Source: Gymnopilus junonius | Lineage: Eukaryota > Basidiomycota > Agaricomycetes > Agaricales > Galerinaceae | Length of the DNA stretch: 64,000 bases | NCBI GenBank assembly: GCA_015501075.1 | Contig: JADNYJ010000087.1 | Location: 1 to 64,000, forward strand | Direction of reading: 5' to 3' | Part shown: positions 23,415-34,993 of the stretch, one piece after another | Position numbering within the stretch: position 1 is the first letter of the stretch | How the letters are laid out: every line of letters begins with the position of its first letter | Made by a program: the position numbers and the translations under genes | Notes under the pieces: generated by a model | Databases searched by the model: none | What the model saw: the letters and a program-made list of their open reading frames with translations, nothing else | Told to the model about the DNA's origin: nothing

Positions 23415-25899
23415 ATGGCAAATAATTCCAATGGGTTGGAAATTACTTCCCGCCTCGATTCACCTGCCATTTCTCCTTTGCTACATGCACGGATGTCGGA
23501 TTATGCAACCACTGTAATGATTTCACGCCATCAAATACCTTCATCTCTTCCTCCGTCCGAGTCGAACTATTCGCCATACTCAAGCTCCCCCTCCACTGCC
23601 GTCAACAGTCGGGCGCCTTCTCCTACAAAAGAATTCGACCGCGACGTGGATGATCTCGTTATTGGTCAAGATCGACTCAAGTGGCGTCTAGCTAGTGGTT
23701 TCTTTGCTCTCTTTGTAGGCGGCTGGGCCGATGGAGGTGAGTGGATTATTGTGGTGTTCGTCAAAGCCAAAGCTGATTTGGTTATTAGTGACTGGAACCG
23801 TCATGCCTTGTATGTACTTGTCCCATACATGCCCTTCTCTTGCATTGACGATTACTATAGATTTAACTGCCCAATTCCATCTAGATTCTACGCTGTCCTC
23901 CTCTTTATTTGCTGCAACAACCTGCGGGTAGGACAATTTATCTGTCCTCGATAATTTCAAACTGATTGGCACTTCTAATAGTTATTTTGCCGGAACTTTC
24001 ATTGTGGAGGTTTTAATGAAATATCTTGGACGACTCGACTTATCCCACCACGGCAGTCAATCCCTTTTCTATCCTTTCATATCCCTTGTCACCAGTAAAC
24101 CGCTCCATAAAGACAAGTTTGGTCATTCTGAATCACAAGCTAGATATATATTGCTCGTATTTGCAAGTCTGACCCATGCTAGCTATTTTATCATGATGGG
24201 TTCTCGGAGTGGTTTCCCAGTCATGTTTTTGGCGTATGTCCTCTCTGCATTCTCTCGGGCGCTTTTGACTGGTACGTCACAAAACCCTGGCATAATATAA
24301 CTCTATTCTAATGCATATTTTCAGCACCTCTGTAAGACAACCATGCTCATCTGCATTCTGCATTAAAAGCGCTGAACAGTTTTTTTTTTTCTTCAGAAAT
24401 GCTTACTTCGCAACTGGTCCGAAACAAGCATTAGGCTATGGCCTGGGACTCGCAAGTGAGTTATCATCATAAATTCTAATCTTCCCCGCATTTATGCATT
24501 TATGCTTCGGCTCATCCAGGTCTTGGTAGCGTCATCTCACCCCTTGTTTGCCAGTCTATCATAGCATCTGGCGTTCCGTGGTACCGTTTTTACTATGGAT
24601 CACTAGTTCTGTCTGGTTTCAATGTCATATTTCTCTGCATTACGTTCAAGCCAACTTTCAACGAAGCTACCAAGGAGCATCAAAAGGCTTTGGATGAATC
24701 GCGTCGCCAGAAGAGCCTACTACTTCGCTCTGGCCGTTCTTCTCCGGCAAACGAGTATCCTCCAACTCCTGCAGTATCGACAGTCCAATTTGACTTGGCC
24801 TCTAAACCACAGAGTGGTGAGTATCAGCGCGTTACATGTCAGCTCGCACTTAGTTCTGATTACTTGTTTGCAAAGTTTTGCGTCGCGTGTTGGCGATGCC
24901 ATATCAGTGGGCCATCTCGTTTTTCATTTTATTATATTGTGGGAGGTGAGTCTGCAGTCAGAGCCATGGACTTCGTCAATGAGTTCCTTATGATTTTTAG
25001 TGAAACGGCCACGCAGGGTTTTGTACGCACTTGTCGTTCCCATTTTTTATTACAAACAACTCATCCAGGATTGGCAGATGGTGACGTTTTTGCTCTCTAC
25101 CAGAGTGGGTGGAATTCTTAGATTAAGTCATTTCAACTCACCACTCTGTTTTAGTATGCCAACTCGAAGACCATAGGATATGTCACATCTGGTTTCTGGG
25201 CTGGGATCAGCATCGGTCGTTTTATCTGGGGGTCTATCATCCCGTCGTAGGTGATTCTAACTTCAACATCAAAAATAGTAGCAAATTATTGTTCCATCAC
25301 AGGCTTAGCTTCACTCAGCGGAAATACACGGTCCATGCATGCATGTGAGCCTTACTTAACTTCTCGGTACCTTCAGTTCCACTTACGACGCTCATCAGAT
25401 GTAGCCTATCTTCAACTGCGGTGACTGACAATTTCTGACTGTTGTTCTAGGTCTCGCGGTCGTAACACATCTGACGATCTTCCTTGTGAAGTCGAACATT
25501 GAGAACGCTGTTGCTACGAGTTTGATTGGAGTACTTTACGGACCTGTCTTTCCGGCATGCCTTTCCATGGCGAATGACATCTTGCCGGCTGACGTTCACA
25601 TGGTGGCCATGAGCTTAATGTGAGTATGGTACTCTCTTCCCCTTTGAGCAATATCTAATTACACCCTGAATTGCAGTTCTTCGTTCTCTAGCCTTGGAGG
25701 CGGTAAGCCTGTGTCCACACATACAGTTAGCTAAAATATTGACCTTGGATATTCAGCTATATTCCCACTGGTGGCTGGGGCCATCTTTGACAGCAGAGGT
25801 ATTCAAACCCTTCCCTACCTTAACATACCCCTGGCAGCTGCTATGGCTTGCCTTTGGACTTTCTTTCCTTCTCGCCAGCCGGATCGACGAGGATTCTGA
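23415..25899 (+). CDS. MFS transporter, tandem copy 2
   Basis: The ATG at 23415 (MANNSNGLE) opens a Ser/Pro-rich arm, then LKWRLASGFFALFVGGWADG joins VTGTVMP. The order of blocks is the same as in copy 1: FIVEVLMKYLGRLD, YFIMMGSRSGFPVMFLAYVL, SLGSVISPLVCQSIIASGVP, a cytosolic loop with NEATKEHQKALDESRRQK, VLRRVLAMPYQWAISFFIL, IGYVTSGFWAGISIGRFIWG, GVLYGPVFPACLSMANDILP and AIFPLVAGAIFDSRGIQTLP. Intron positions largely match copy 1, which supports tandem duplication. The end is FFPSRQPDRRGF and stop at 25897. No pathway genes lie beside the pair that would reveal the substrate. Confidence 0.87.
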
Positions 25900-26274
25900 A
25901 GTGGCCCTATTTATAACGAGCGTCATGAACGAATACATGCAGACCAGGATTCTCCTCCCTTAGATTTAGAGATGGCAATTGTGATTAAATTATTTGCGGA
26001 CCTTTTTGTACCTTTCCTTAGACTCCCTAGATTTAGACACCATACCATAGATGCATAGACACATAGATTTGTAGACTTCATCTTATACGAAAGACAGATG
26101 TCATCAATAAGCTCCTTGTGTGATCCACGATTATATATGGTACATGAAGAAGTGAACGATGCGAGTATGTATGTACAGCAAAGCAGAAGGCAATACGAAT
26201 GATCCAATAGGACTGAAAGGAGTTGGACACTGAAAGATGGGTTTCGTTGAAATACGGTGATAGGTATACAATTC
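25900..26274. other. Intergenic, convergent 3' regions
   Basis: Between the stop of MFS copy 2 and the stop of the minus-strand SGF11 gene. It is A/T-rich with repeated ATAGAT motifs near 26030-26070. No gene is seen. Confidence 0.5.
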
Positions 26275-27949
26275 TTAGTCGCCGTCGGTATCAGTGGACG
26301 ATCCAGTTTCATTGGCGTGATCAATTTCTGCACGAGATATTTCAGTTCTGGTGAAAGTCAAAACCAGAGGCATATCTACCAATGTGATAGTCCGGTACAT
26401 GTATAGGACGATTCGGTGGAGTAGGCCGTTTAGGCGGTCCAGTACCCATGGCTGGGGGCCTCCCTCTAGCTACTTTGCTAGCTACAAGGGGTCGGGTTGG
26501 ACTCTGAGACGAGAAAGAAGAAGGCGTTGGAGCTGCAAATGCACCTTCAGGAGATGATTCCCTCGACGAGGAAGATCCCTCATGGAAGGATGCAATTGAA
26601 GAGTCACGCAATTTGGAAGGTACCTTGGACTGCGAATTGGTGGAAGGAGAGTAATGAGACTGGTCAAAAGTTAGGTTGGAATGCAATAGAGATATCGAGG
26701 AATGATGGTTTACGTTAGTCGGGAAACCAGATATATCCGGGTCAGCTTTGAGGCGCGAGACGGGTGACCCTGTAGAGGTTCAACCATAAATGGACTGAGA
26801 AATAAAGAGGCTGTAAGTACGGAAATTTCACCCTTTTTGGCCTTCTTGTTGGGGGATATCTGAGGAGAACTGGGCTAAACTTCATTGTCAGCCAGTCAGA
26901 TTATTTACAACTAGCACTGTCATTACCCGTTTCCTTTTGAGAGTAAAGTCGGCCTCGTCCACTGCGATTCATAACATCTTAACCAATAAAAAATGCAGGC
27001 GCGACAAAAGCGGACCTGTTTTCTTTCCTTTCGATTTAGCTTTAGTTTTGCTGTTGCTGTATGTTTTCTCATCCGACATGTCACCGGCGTCAGATAGAGG
27101 AGACGGAGAGCGTCCTGCTTCTGAGGGTGGCCTGAATGACAGAATACGACAGGTAGAAGCTGAGCGTGTGGGGCTAAAACAAACAACAAAGATGACTGAC
27201 TTAGACACCTTCGTGTTGCTCCTAACAGCAACTCTCCTGGTGTTATTGAATCCCATACATGAAGATAAATGGGGTGCATATCTATTAGATGCCATCTGAG
27301 AACCGGAAAGTTAGAAGCATGAGAAAATTCGGGAGAAACACTAAATTCAAATGGAACCCACAGGCCTTGAGCACACGACACATTCAAGTAGAGGGCCAGG
27401 ATCGCCTTTCAAGTTTGTAGGCGTACTTGAACCAGTTCCATTGGAACCATTGATTTGGACTTTCGCAGCTTCATAGCTACCAGCTGAAAAGGGCGTATCG
27501 GAACGCTGTCCCGAGGCAGTTGCGTCATTACCATTCCCAGCCGATCCCGTGTTATGAACTATACATCAGAGATTGAACAACGTCAGGATACCTGAAAAAG
27601 TAAAGAAATTCTTTTGATCGAGCAGAATAACTTACTTGATCCACAACTGTATTCATTTGGAAATAATAAAATGATAATAAGCATTTCACTGGAAAGCGTC
27701 TCCTTGACAGAGACTAAGAGTTATTAATACTCACCGAGTATTACATACTGGACACACAGACTTGCCCCGCAACACTTCCTGGTGGGACTGAAGGGTGGCA
27801 TCCATGACTAGTTCGTCTAGCATAGACGCAAAAATGCGCGCCGACTAAGATATATAAAATTCACTATTGAGCGACGATACAACAGTGCAAGCTTCTGAAG
27901 AAAGACCTACCAAGGCAGCTAGGGTTTCCTCCCGCTCCGACTTCGGCAT
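26275..27949 (-). CDS. SGF11: Sgf11, SAGA deubiquitinase module subunit
   Basis: Minus-strand gene with start at 27949 (MPKSEREETLAAL). The N-terminal helix reads SARIFASMLDELVMDATLQS and HQEVLRG, the part that packs into the DUB module in this family. A CPVCNTRCG pair follows, then the Sgf11 zinc finger LECVVCSRPMASNRYAPHLS, split by an intron between RP and MASN. It fits C-x2-C-x11-H-x3-C. Downstream are a Ser/Pro stretch (SFRPPSEAGRSPSPLSDAGD), a basic KAKSKGKKT and KRKR region with likely nuclear-localisation function, and a disordered tail ending NETGSSTDTDGD. Sgf11 links Ubp8 to SAGA and helps remove ubiquitin from histone H2B. The tail beyond the zinc finger is longer than in yeast Sgf11, nearer to ATXN7L3-type length. 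Confidence 0.9.
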
Positions 27950-28448
27950 GACTTAGCGGATAACTTCCAGGGACAAGAGATGTGGCTAGTCAAGTGAAAC
28001 GATTCAAAGAAGATCGTTGCACTGGTATGTATGGTATCGGAAACAAGTTAGGCCCAGTTAAAGCAGCTTGGTAAATGAGTGGAAGCAAAAGGAACGCGAC
28101 AGGCAAGTAAGCACATGATCACGTGACCCATCATATATTACTTCGTCGTCGATTTCATTTAATATTTCAAATGCATGGAGGGCAAACCCTCATCGTGTTC
28201 TAGCAAATCCTATAGTGAAAGGATATACGGTATCACCGTGCTACATGTATGTATCGAGCACCGGTCAACATAATTAATTGGAAATGGGATTTTATCCGTT
28301 GAATTCCATATTCCCGTTGGTCATTATCCAAGTCAAAGGTGGAAATGAAACGATAAAGCAATAATCTGGAGCTGAAAAATTGTTAAATACTCGTGAGGTT
28401 TCAATTAAGCCCCTCTCTAACCCACTCATCCTGCCTGGACTTCTAAGA
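27950..28448. other. Intergenic
   Basis: Upstream side of SGF11 and downstream side of the CBS/PB1 gene, both on the minus strand. No gene or clear element is seen. Confidence 0.5.
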
Positions 28449-30967
28449 TCAATAGTGATTTGAAGTCAACCTTGAAATTGTGAACACCCCGATGATGACA
28501 GCTGCCAAAGCACCAATGCTAGCAGGCAGCAACATATCTTTCGGGATCCCGAACACTTCTTCGCCAGCACCATGAGGACGGCCACCGTACGGTGGTTGCT
28601 GAACTGGAACAGCAATGGGTTCAGGACTTGCTTCCTTTAAAGGGGTCACGAGAGTGGCAGGAGTAGGCGTGCTAGCAATCAACTCTGTTTTTTCCACCTC
28701 ATGGACCTCTTCAGCTGCAGCTGCAGTCACCGCAGCCGCCTTTGCTTCACTCTTTCCAGCACCTGCTTCATCCCAACCTTTCCCGCCTTGAACAAAGAGC
28801 ACGACACGGTCTGTGTTAGCGAAGCGAGCAATTTTGACAGCCTCAGTCACGTCGTGGTCTGAGGTAATTAATACAATGTCACCATCTGCGTCAGTATATG
28901 ACAGAGTGAATTCAATGGGATCGGGTCGATGGGCATCGTCAGACGCTGGTTGCCATTCTGTGAAGAAGGGATCTGTGGCAAGTTTGCCTGCGACAATCTC
29001 ACGTAGGTGCTCAACGTCATCGTGTCGCGACTGGAAGCGGTGCGTGCGGCCGCTTGGTGTCCTGAACTTGAACACATAGGTGCCGTCATCAACTGGAATG
29101 CCTCCGGCGCTACTTGGGACATTCAAGCCCTTTTGCCTGGTGTATCCCGAGAGCGCAGAAACGTGATCGTCATCCATGACGGAGGCCGAATCATTGGGAT
29201 GCACTTCAGAATGGGGAGATTGTTGAAGATGGAGATCATTCAGCGAAGGGAAGGAATGAAGGTCAGTGGGAGCGTGACGTGAGCCAGATAGAACAGATTC
29301 GCCGTCATCATGCCCAATCGAGTCAAAGAAACGACCCCACATGGGACCACCTTCCGATTCGTTTTGGGCGCTTTCGCCTACCATGGCATTCATCTGTAAA
29401 TTATGAACAATACGTCCTACTCTGAAATAGAAATAATACTGACCTGTTCCAAAGTTGCATAAGTTAGCTTCAAGACATCGACAATGGCTACGAGTCGACC
29501 GTCAGTCTCAATCACAGGAAGATTTAGATAATGTCCGTCTTGGTATAATTATCGTCAGTACTCTCGGCTCAGGAGGTCAATGAGTGACAAAACTTACTAT
29601 GCATCTTTTTCAAAGCATCATGTACACTCATGGAAGGAGGAGCCGTGTCAGGATGTGGGGTCATGACACGCACAACGCTGCATCTACCCGCGTCCAAGCC
29701 AGCAGCAATGACTCTTAACACGACGTCCTTACTCGTGAAGATTCCAGCAATCCTGTTAGAGCCAGGACCGCCAGGGCTCTGCGGACCAGCGGGCTCCATG
29801 ACGCAGACAGCTGTGGTCCTGCGCTCCTTCATGAGCTTCGCGACCTCACGCACAGTAGTCTTTGGACCAACCGTTGCAGGCTGGGTTCGCGAATCCATGA
29901 CAGTAGTCAGGTCCGGTAGGGCAGTCTTCTCTCGTAACTTTTCCGCCCAAGCCAACATAGCAGCGGCCTGCGGATTGGTTCCGACAGCGCCGCCGAGCTC
30001 AGACTGAACGCCAGCCATGGCATTGAAAAGTTGCTCGGAAGCTGCAGAGCTTCGCTCAACCTTGGCGAGAGCCTCATGGAACACCTTGGTGATATCCAGT
30101 AGACCGACGACATTTCCATCCTCGTTACATACAGGCTGTGTCGTGATTTAATGATCGATCCACCTAGAAATGTTACGAAAGATACCCACAAGATGTCTGA
30201 AATGCTTGGAAACCATGAGCTCTAGAGCCTCTGTCGCGCTGGTCGTGTCGCGAGTGACCATCGGGTTGCGCGTCATGATCTGGCTGACTGGGGTCGTATG
30301 CGGATCGAGTCCTTCAGCGGTGACCTAACAAATACATGAGTTTTTTTCGGTATCGGTAACTCTCAGAATTTACAACCCACCCTATATGCCAAATCCTTGG
30401 CGGTGAAAATACCACTCAGACCCTCTTCATCGTCCACTACGAGGACACAATCCGTGCGCTTAGCAGCGCAGAGTTGACTAGCCTCAGCAACGGTGATGTT
30501 CTCGGGAACAGTCAGCGCCGGACTAGGCTTGAGAGCAGCTACAGTACCCTTGGCAGCAGAGGGTTTGCTTCCGCGCTTAGACGAGCGCTGTTGGCTGTTA
30601 GTTGTCGAGATAGTGCGCTTGCGGGACAGCTCGGACTCTATCTTCTTCCGGATAGCCTGTCCGAGCAAACGAATGCATTAAAATCACACCAGGGCGATTT
30701 GCAGGGCAAACACACCTCATCCCTCTTGGACTGCTTCCTTCTTGTATCGGAAACACCGCTTTGAGAAAAAGAAATGGAAGACATGGGTACTGAAGTGGTG
30801 GACTGGGTAAGGGTATGATGACCAGCTGCTGAAGGTGGACGAGCAGGGTTTGGTCTGGGAACTGGAGAAAGAGCACGGTCGCGTTCAGGGCTGGTTGGAA
30901 ATTCAAGAGGAGGGGCAGGAGAGTGAGGACGAGGGTGATAGTTAGTAGGAACGGGTATACGGGACAT
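28449..30967 (-). CDS. CBS and PB1 domain protein with C-terminal membrane anchor
   Basis: Start at 30967 (MSRIPVPTNY). A Pro/Ser-rich arm is followed by four CBS repeats in two pairs. Readable parts are NITVAEASQLCAAKRTDCVL, GIFTAKDLAYR, TPVSQIMTRNPMVTRDT, TVREVAKLMKERRTTAVCVM, GIFTSKDVVLRVIAAGLD and HYLNLPVIETDGRLVAIVDV. A linker of about 90 residues leads to a PB1 domain (TYVFKFRTPSGRTHRFQ ... YTDADGDIVLITSDHDV). The end is an Ala-rich segment and one hydrophobic span (LLPASIGALAAVIIGVFTI), as in a tail-anchored protein. CBS pairs bind adenosyl nucleotides and PB1 mediates dimerisation. The layout matches the fungal CBS/PB1 family (S. pombe Mug70 type), whose role is poorly known. Confidence 0.88.
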
Positions 30968-31270
30968 TCAGCACTCCAGCACCTCACAGCACAAATCCCG
31001 AAATTCGCTCCATTTTATTTGGCTTTATTTTCATTATCTATTATGTAATCCATCCATTTGCGTTGTCAAACAAGTCGGGCATAGATAGCATTGCAACAAG
31101 CGCGCACTAAATAAACAACAATCCATAATTATGCCTGCCTGTTACAACGGGCGAGAGATTCACAGAAAACAGACGCATCCCACGAATTATGCAATGATTA
31201 TATCAACAATCGTCTACATCCCAACGCCTTCTCTTCCACCAACACCTACCCGATTTCTGGTCGGAGCGAA
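30968..31270. other. Intergenic
   Basis: Short spacer between two minus-strand genes, A/T-rich near 31015-31050. Nothing else is recognised. Confidence 0.5.
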
Positions 31271-32463
31271 TCACCGCCTGCCCGCCTGGGCCTGAGTGTT
31301 GGGTGTCAATATAACACCTGCCCAGCCCTGTACGAGCGACTGCGCCTTGATCCACACGTTCAAGACCACTGGCGGAACGCCAGGTCTGCGGGCGAATCCA
31401 TCGACGACTGTAGTTGAAGTCACGATTGCCTCGCGAGTGAAGGCAGATTGGTAGTATCGCTGACGCAAGAAATGAACGAAAAGCAGTGGAGCCAGTAGCG
31501 AATTTTGGAAGCTTATGGCGCCCAACAGAACGCGGAAGAAAATAAAGATTTCAGCGTAAGCAACGACTTTCATCGCGGTGTCGTAGTTGGCTGTGATAGG
31601 TGCCAAGAGTCAATCTGACGAACAAAGAGCAATACCACCAAAGTTGCTGTAACTAACCTTTCACCCAGGATTGGAGCCTTTTGGCGAGCGGATGTGGCTG
31701 GGGGGGTCCTCCGGCAGTGCTGGGCGGCCCAGATGGGAGGAATTGGGACATCAGAGTCGTGCGGGTGAAAGTCAGGGCATGGAACAACGAAAAGATCATA
31801 TAGGGTAAGAGAGCGACTAGACAAGACACATCAATTACGCCAAGTTTTCGGAACGACGTCAAATACGTACTTGTAATGGGTTTCGAGGTCCACCAGAAGA
31901 AAGCGAGCAAGAAGTATTGGACATTCTAGATCCGCAGTGTTAACTACTCCTATTCACCTCGAGTAAAGGAAATAAAATAAAAATACTTCATCGAGAAGTG
32001 CACGGCGTACAAAGGCCAGGTTAGGTTGAGGAGTCTGCAAGGGAAAGCACGTGTTACGTCATATTCCAGGCGGCGAGGAAACAGGCCGGTCCAACGCACC
32101 CCCAAAGCTTTACTAACCATAGAGTGGGAGGTTAGTATCAGTGTCGACCTGAAATACAAAGACTACGCACTGGCATACGATAGCATAGCTGATCAACGCG
32201 CCAGTGAAGCTGGCTAAACGACAAATTCAAATGAGCGGGTGGATCCGGTGGTGAAAGCACGAGGCGAAGCGTACGCACCTTTGTACCACCAAGGAGAGAC
32301 AGCTTTAAAAGTGAGCCAAGCGAGGAAATATCGCAAGGATGCGAAGAGCAGCAAAAAGTGGCCAGAAGCCCAAAGATAGTGCTGCGCACACAGAACAGGC
32401 AGAACGATGAGCACACGAACATGACGCTGGAAGAGAATAGTAGATTACCTGAGAGGTTGCCAT
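31271..32463 (-). CDS. POM33: TMEM33/Pom33/Tts1-type ER and nuclear-pore membrane protein
   Basis: The start at 32463 lies in a 15-nt coding exon (MATSQ) followed by a GTAATC...CAG intron. Later exons read RHVRVLIVLPVLCAQHYLWA, FLLLFASLRYFLAWLTFKAV, LLAFFWWTSKPIT, ALLPYMIFSLFHALTFTRT, ANYDTAMKVVAYAEIFIFFR, and FLRQRYYQSAFTREAIVTS before a tail ending QAQAGRR. Four or more membrane spans and this block order fit the TMEM33/Pom33 family, which shapes ER tubules and helps build or place nuclear pores. It was recognised from the pattern LLAPLLFVHFLRQRYY plus the spans. Some middle exon limits were not traced base by base. Confidence 0.82.
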
Positions 32464-32697
32464 CCGCGGCTCTTGATGAGGCTACGGGTTGAGATCGACG
32501 ACGCTAAGGCTGCAAGGATAAAATAGACAGAAAAAGAAGGCAATAAAACAATTGCGTGCGCGCTGTATGTCGCTGAAGAGTGGGAAGTCACCAGTCACTT
32601 TCAAACCAAAACGTGGCGTCACATAGGCGATCACATGCTCGAGACGTCACAGATCTGCATCCGTTGCCCGGACCGTACTACTCACTAGAGGTAAGTA

Positions 32698-34767
32698 CTA
32701 TCTACTCCAATTTGTACCGAGTTTCTTCATCTCCTTGCCCTTTCTATACATCTCCTTCTCCACTGCCTTCTTCCCAAGTGTTTCCATCCGTTTCGACTTC
32801 CCGTCTTTGCCCCTCATCGGCCCTCTCACAAATCCATCGCCAGCCTTCACTTTCTTATTTTCCTCTACCTCCTCCTCTTCCTCTGATGCATCACTATCTT
32901 CTTCGCGCCTCCGCTTCTCCCCCGTACGGGCGGACTGTCCTTTACCGGGGCCGATAGCTAGATTTACCCGAGGAGGTACCTTGAACCCGAATGCCTTCCC
33001 GATCTTGTTAAGATCAAGCGCGTTTACATCGAAAATCTTTTTCAGTCCATACGACGCATAGGACTGAAGATACGCCCGATAACCTTGGGTTGCTGACCGA
33101 TATAGATTATAATTCTTCTCTATGAGGTTCTCGAGCTGCGGTTATTCGTTAGTATATCACTCCAAAGGCAAAAATCTATCGCTCACTTGTGTTTGCACAT
33201 TCTCGATTCTGTCGGCCGGGAAAACATACTCATTCAATGGTACCTTGGCTTCTTTCAGATATCTCAAGAATCCAAGTTCACTCTCGAGAAGGAACAGCAG
33301 ACTCTTGCCGACCTTGCCAGCTCTTGCTGTTCGTCCGACTCGGTGAATGTAGTCGCGAGGATCATCGGGTGGGTCGTACTGCACGATATAGTCTACACGA
33401 GGGATGTCTAGTCCACGTGCTGCGACGTCTGTGCACAACAGGATACCAGAGTCCGCGTTGATAAACTCAAAGAAGGTATTGGTTCTCTTTTGTTGCTTTT
33501 GTTTTCCCTATACTATCTAATGAGTCAAAGATTCTTTGAGTACAGATGGTACTTACATGTAGATCCAATACCGGTACATCAATGTAGTTCAACAATTCTG
33601 AGTGGTATTTCACAGAATTGCAACTCGAGAAGAATACAATCACTTTTTTCTTCAAATTCTTCTTGAGGAACGTGAAGAGGAGTAGGAAGCGTCGTTCAGA
33701 TGGACAGACAACATAGCCTTGCGAAAGGGTGGCTACCGTACTTGTTGACTCTTCCTTGTCAACGTCGATGTGAACAGGACCAGGTCGGAGGGATATACGT
33801 GCGAGATCGTCGACCTTGGTGGTTTGCGTCGCAGAGAATAGCATCGATTGGCGGTCCTCTATAGAAGTATGTTTAAGCCGGGCAGACAAAGGCATGATGA
33901 AAAACTTACCCTTGGGTAACATGGCAATGATATCCTTCATTTGTTGTTCGAAACCAATCTCCAGAATGCGATCCGCCTCATCAATAATCAAAGCTTTGAG
34001 ATTCCGTCTCACAAAGCCTTTAGTGTCCTAATCCCAAGCAACCCGTTAGTGATCACCAAAGCAGAATCTGGGAGGGCAACACATACTCTCAAATGATCCC
34101 ATAACCGTCCAGGAGTAGCAACCAGTAAATTAACACCCTTGACCAGTTTCTCCTCCTCTGCCCTCCTGTTAGCACCTCCAATAACAATCCCAAACGTCTG
34201 TGAATGGTACTTCATCAAGTCTCTTGCAACTCCAAAAATTTGCAAGGCCAGCTCTCTCGTAGGGGTAATAATGATAATACCCGTTCCATTCATAGGTTTG
34301 AACTTGAGTCGGTGGAGAAGCTCGACAGCGGGGATAAGGAAAGCCAGGGTCTTGCCAGACCCGGTGCGAGCGGCACCAAGAACGTCTTTGCCTGCTAGCA
34401 ACACGGGGATTGATTGGGCTTGCACGGGGGTCATGGTTTCCATGTCCATTTCACCTAATGCACGAACGGTAGGTGCAGACAAATCTAGAGTGGAAAATGG
34501 AAGACGTTCTTGAGTTGTGGGTTTAGGTTTTAGTGCCTCGGTAGATTTTGATTTAGAATGTTTAGATGCAAAAGAAGTAGATGGAGAAGGGTCGTCTTTT
34601 GCAGATTCTGAAGCGGCAGAGGTTGAAGGCTCCGCGGCCTCTTTTGTTATGGTCTTAGTCTTCTCTTTCTCTCCCTGAGGTTCGGGTTGGGATTTCTTCA
34701 GCTTGTGCTTGCTCGACCTTTTGCTCAGTCCGGAGCTTGGTCCAGCATCAGAGGCTTTGGTTGACAT
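32698..34767 (-). CDS. HAS1: DEAD-box RNA helicase Has1 (DDX18)
   Basis: Start at 34767. A Lys/Ser-rich arm of about 95 residues precedes the helicase core. Core motifs are Q ([11 protein letters not shown]), I (ARTGSGKT), Ia (PTRELALQ), Ib (TPGRL), II (DEAD), III (SAT), a motif V region ([14 protein letters not shown]) and VI ([10 protein letters not shown]). After the core come the Has1-specific parts [56 protein letters not shown] and KVPPRVNL, then a basic and acidic tail. The intron near 33480 must be removed to join DLHGKQ to [16 protein letters not shown]. Has1 acts in early pre-ribosome assembly in the nucleolus for both subunits. It shares a 226-bp divergent promoter with the Pth2-like gene at 34994. 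Confidence 0.95.
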
Positions 34768-34993
34768 CTTGGTGCCTTTTAGAGGGTAAATCTAGGGGGA
34801 TTATAGGGTATCGTGCAAAGTATAGAGTGCAGAGGATTGAAGGACAACAGAAAAATCCGCTCGGGTGTTGCCGAGCTAATGCAGTAACCGTGCCTAACGG
34901 GCCTCCGCTTTCAACTTAACTTAAAGCTCGGCCCTGCTTCCCTGCCTTTGCTTTAAAGTCGTCGTACGTGTCTTACAGTTTACAATCGCAACC
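34768..34993. promoter_or_regulatory. Divergent promoter, HAS1 and Pth2-like gene
   Basis: 226 bases separate the two start codons. A poly-A/T-rich stretch lies just inside the right gene in its first intron. No clear TATA box is seen in this interval. Confidence 0.4.
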
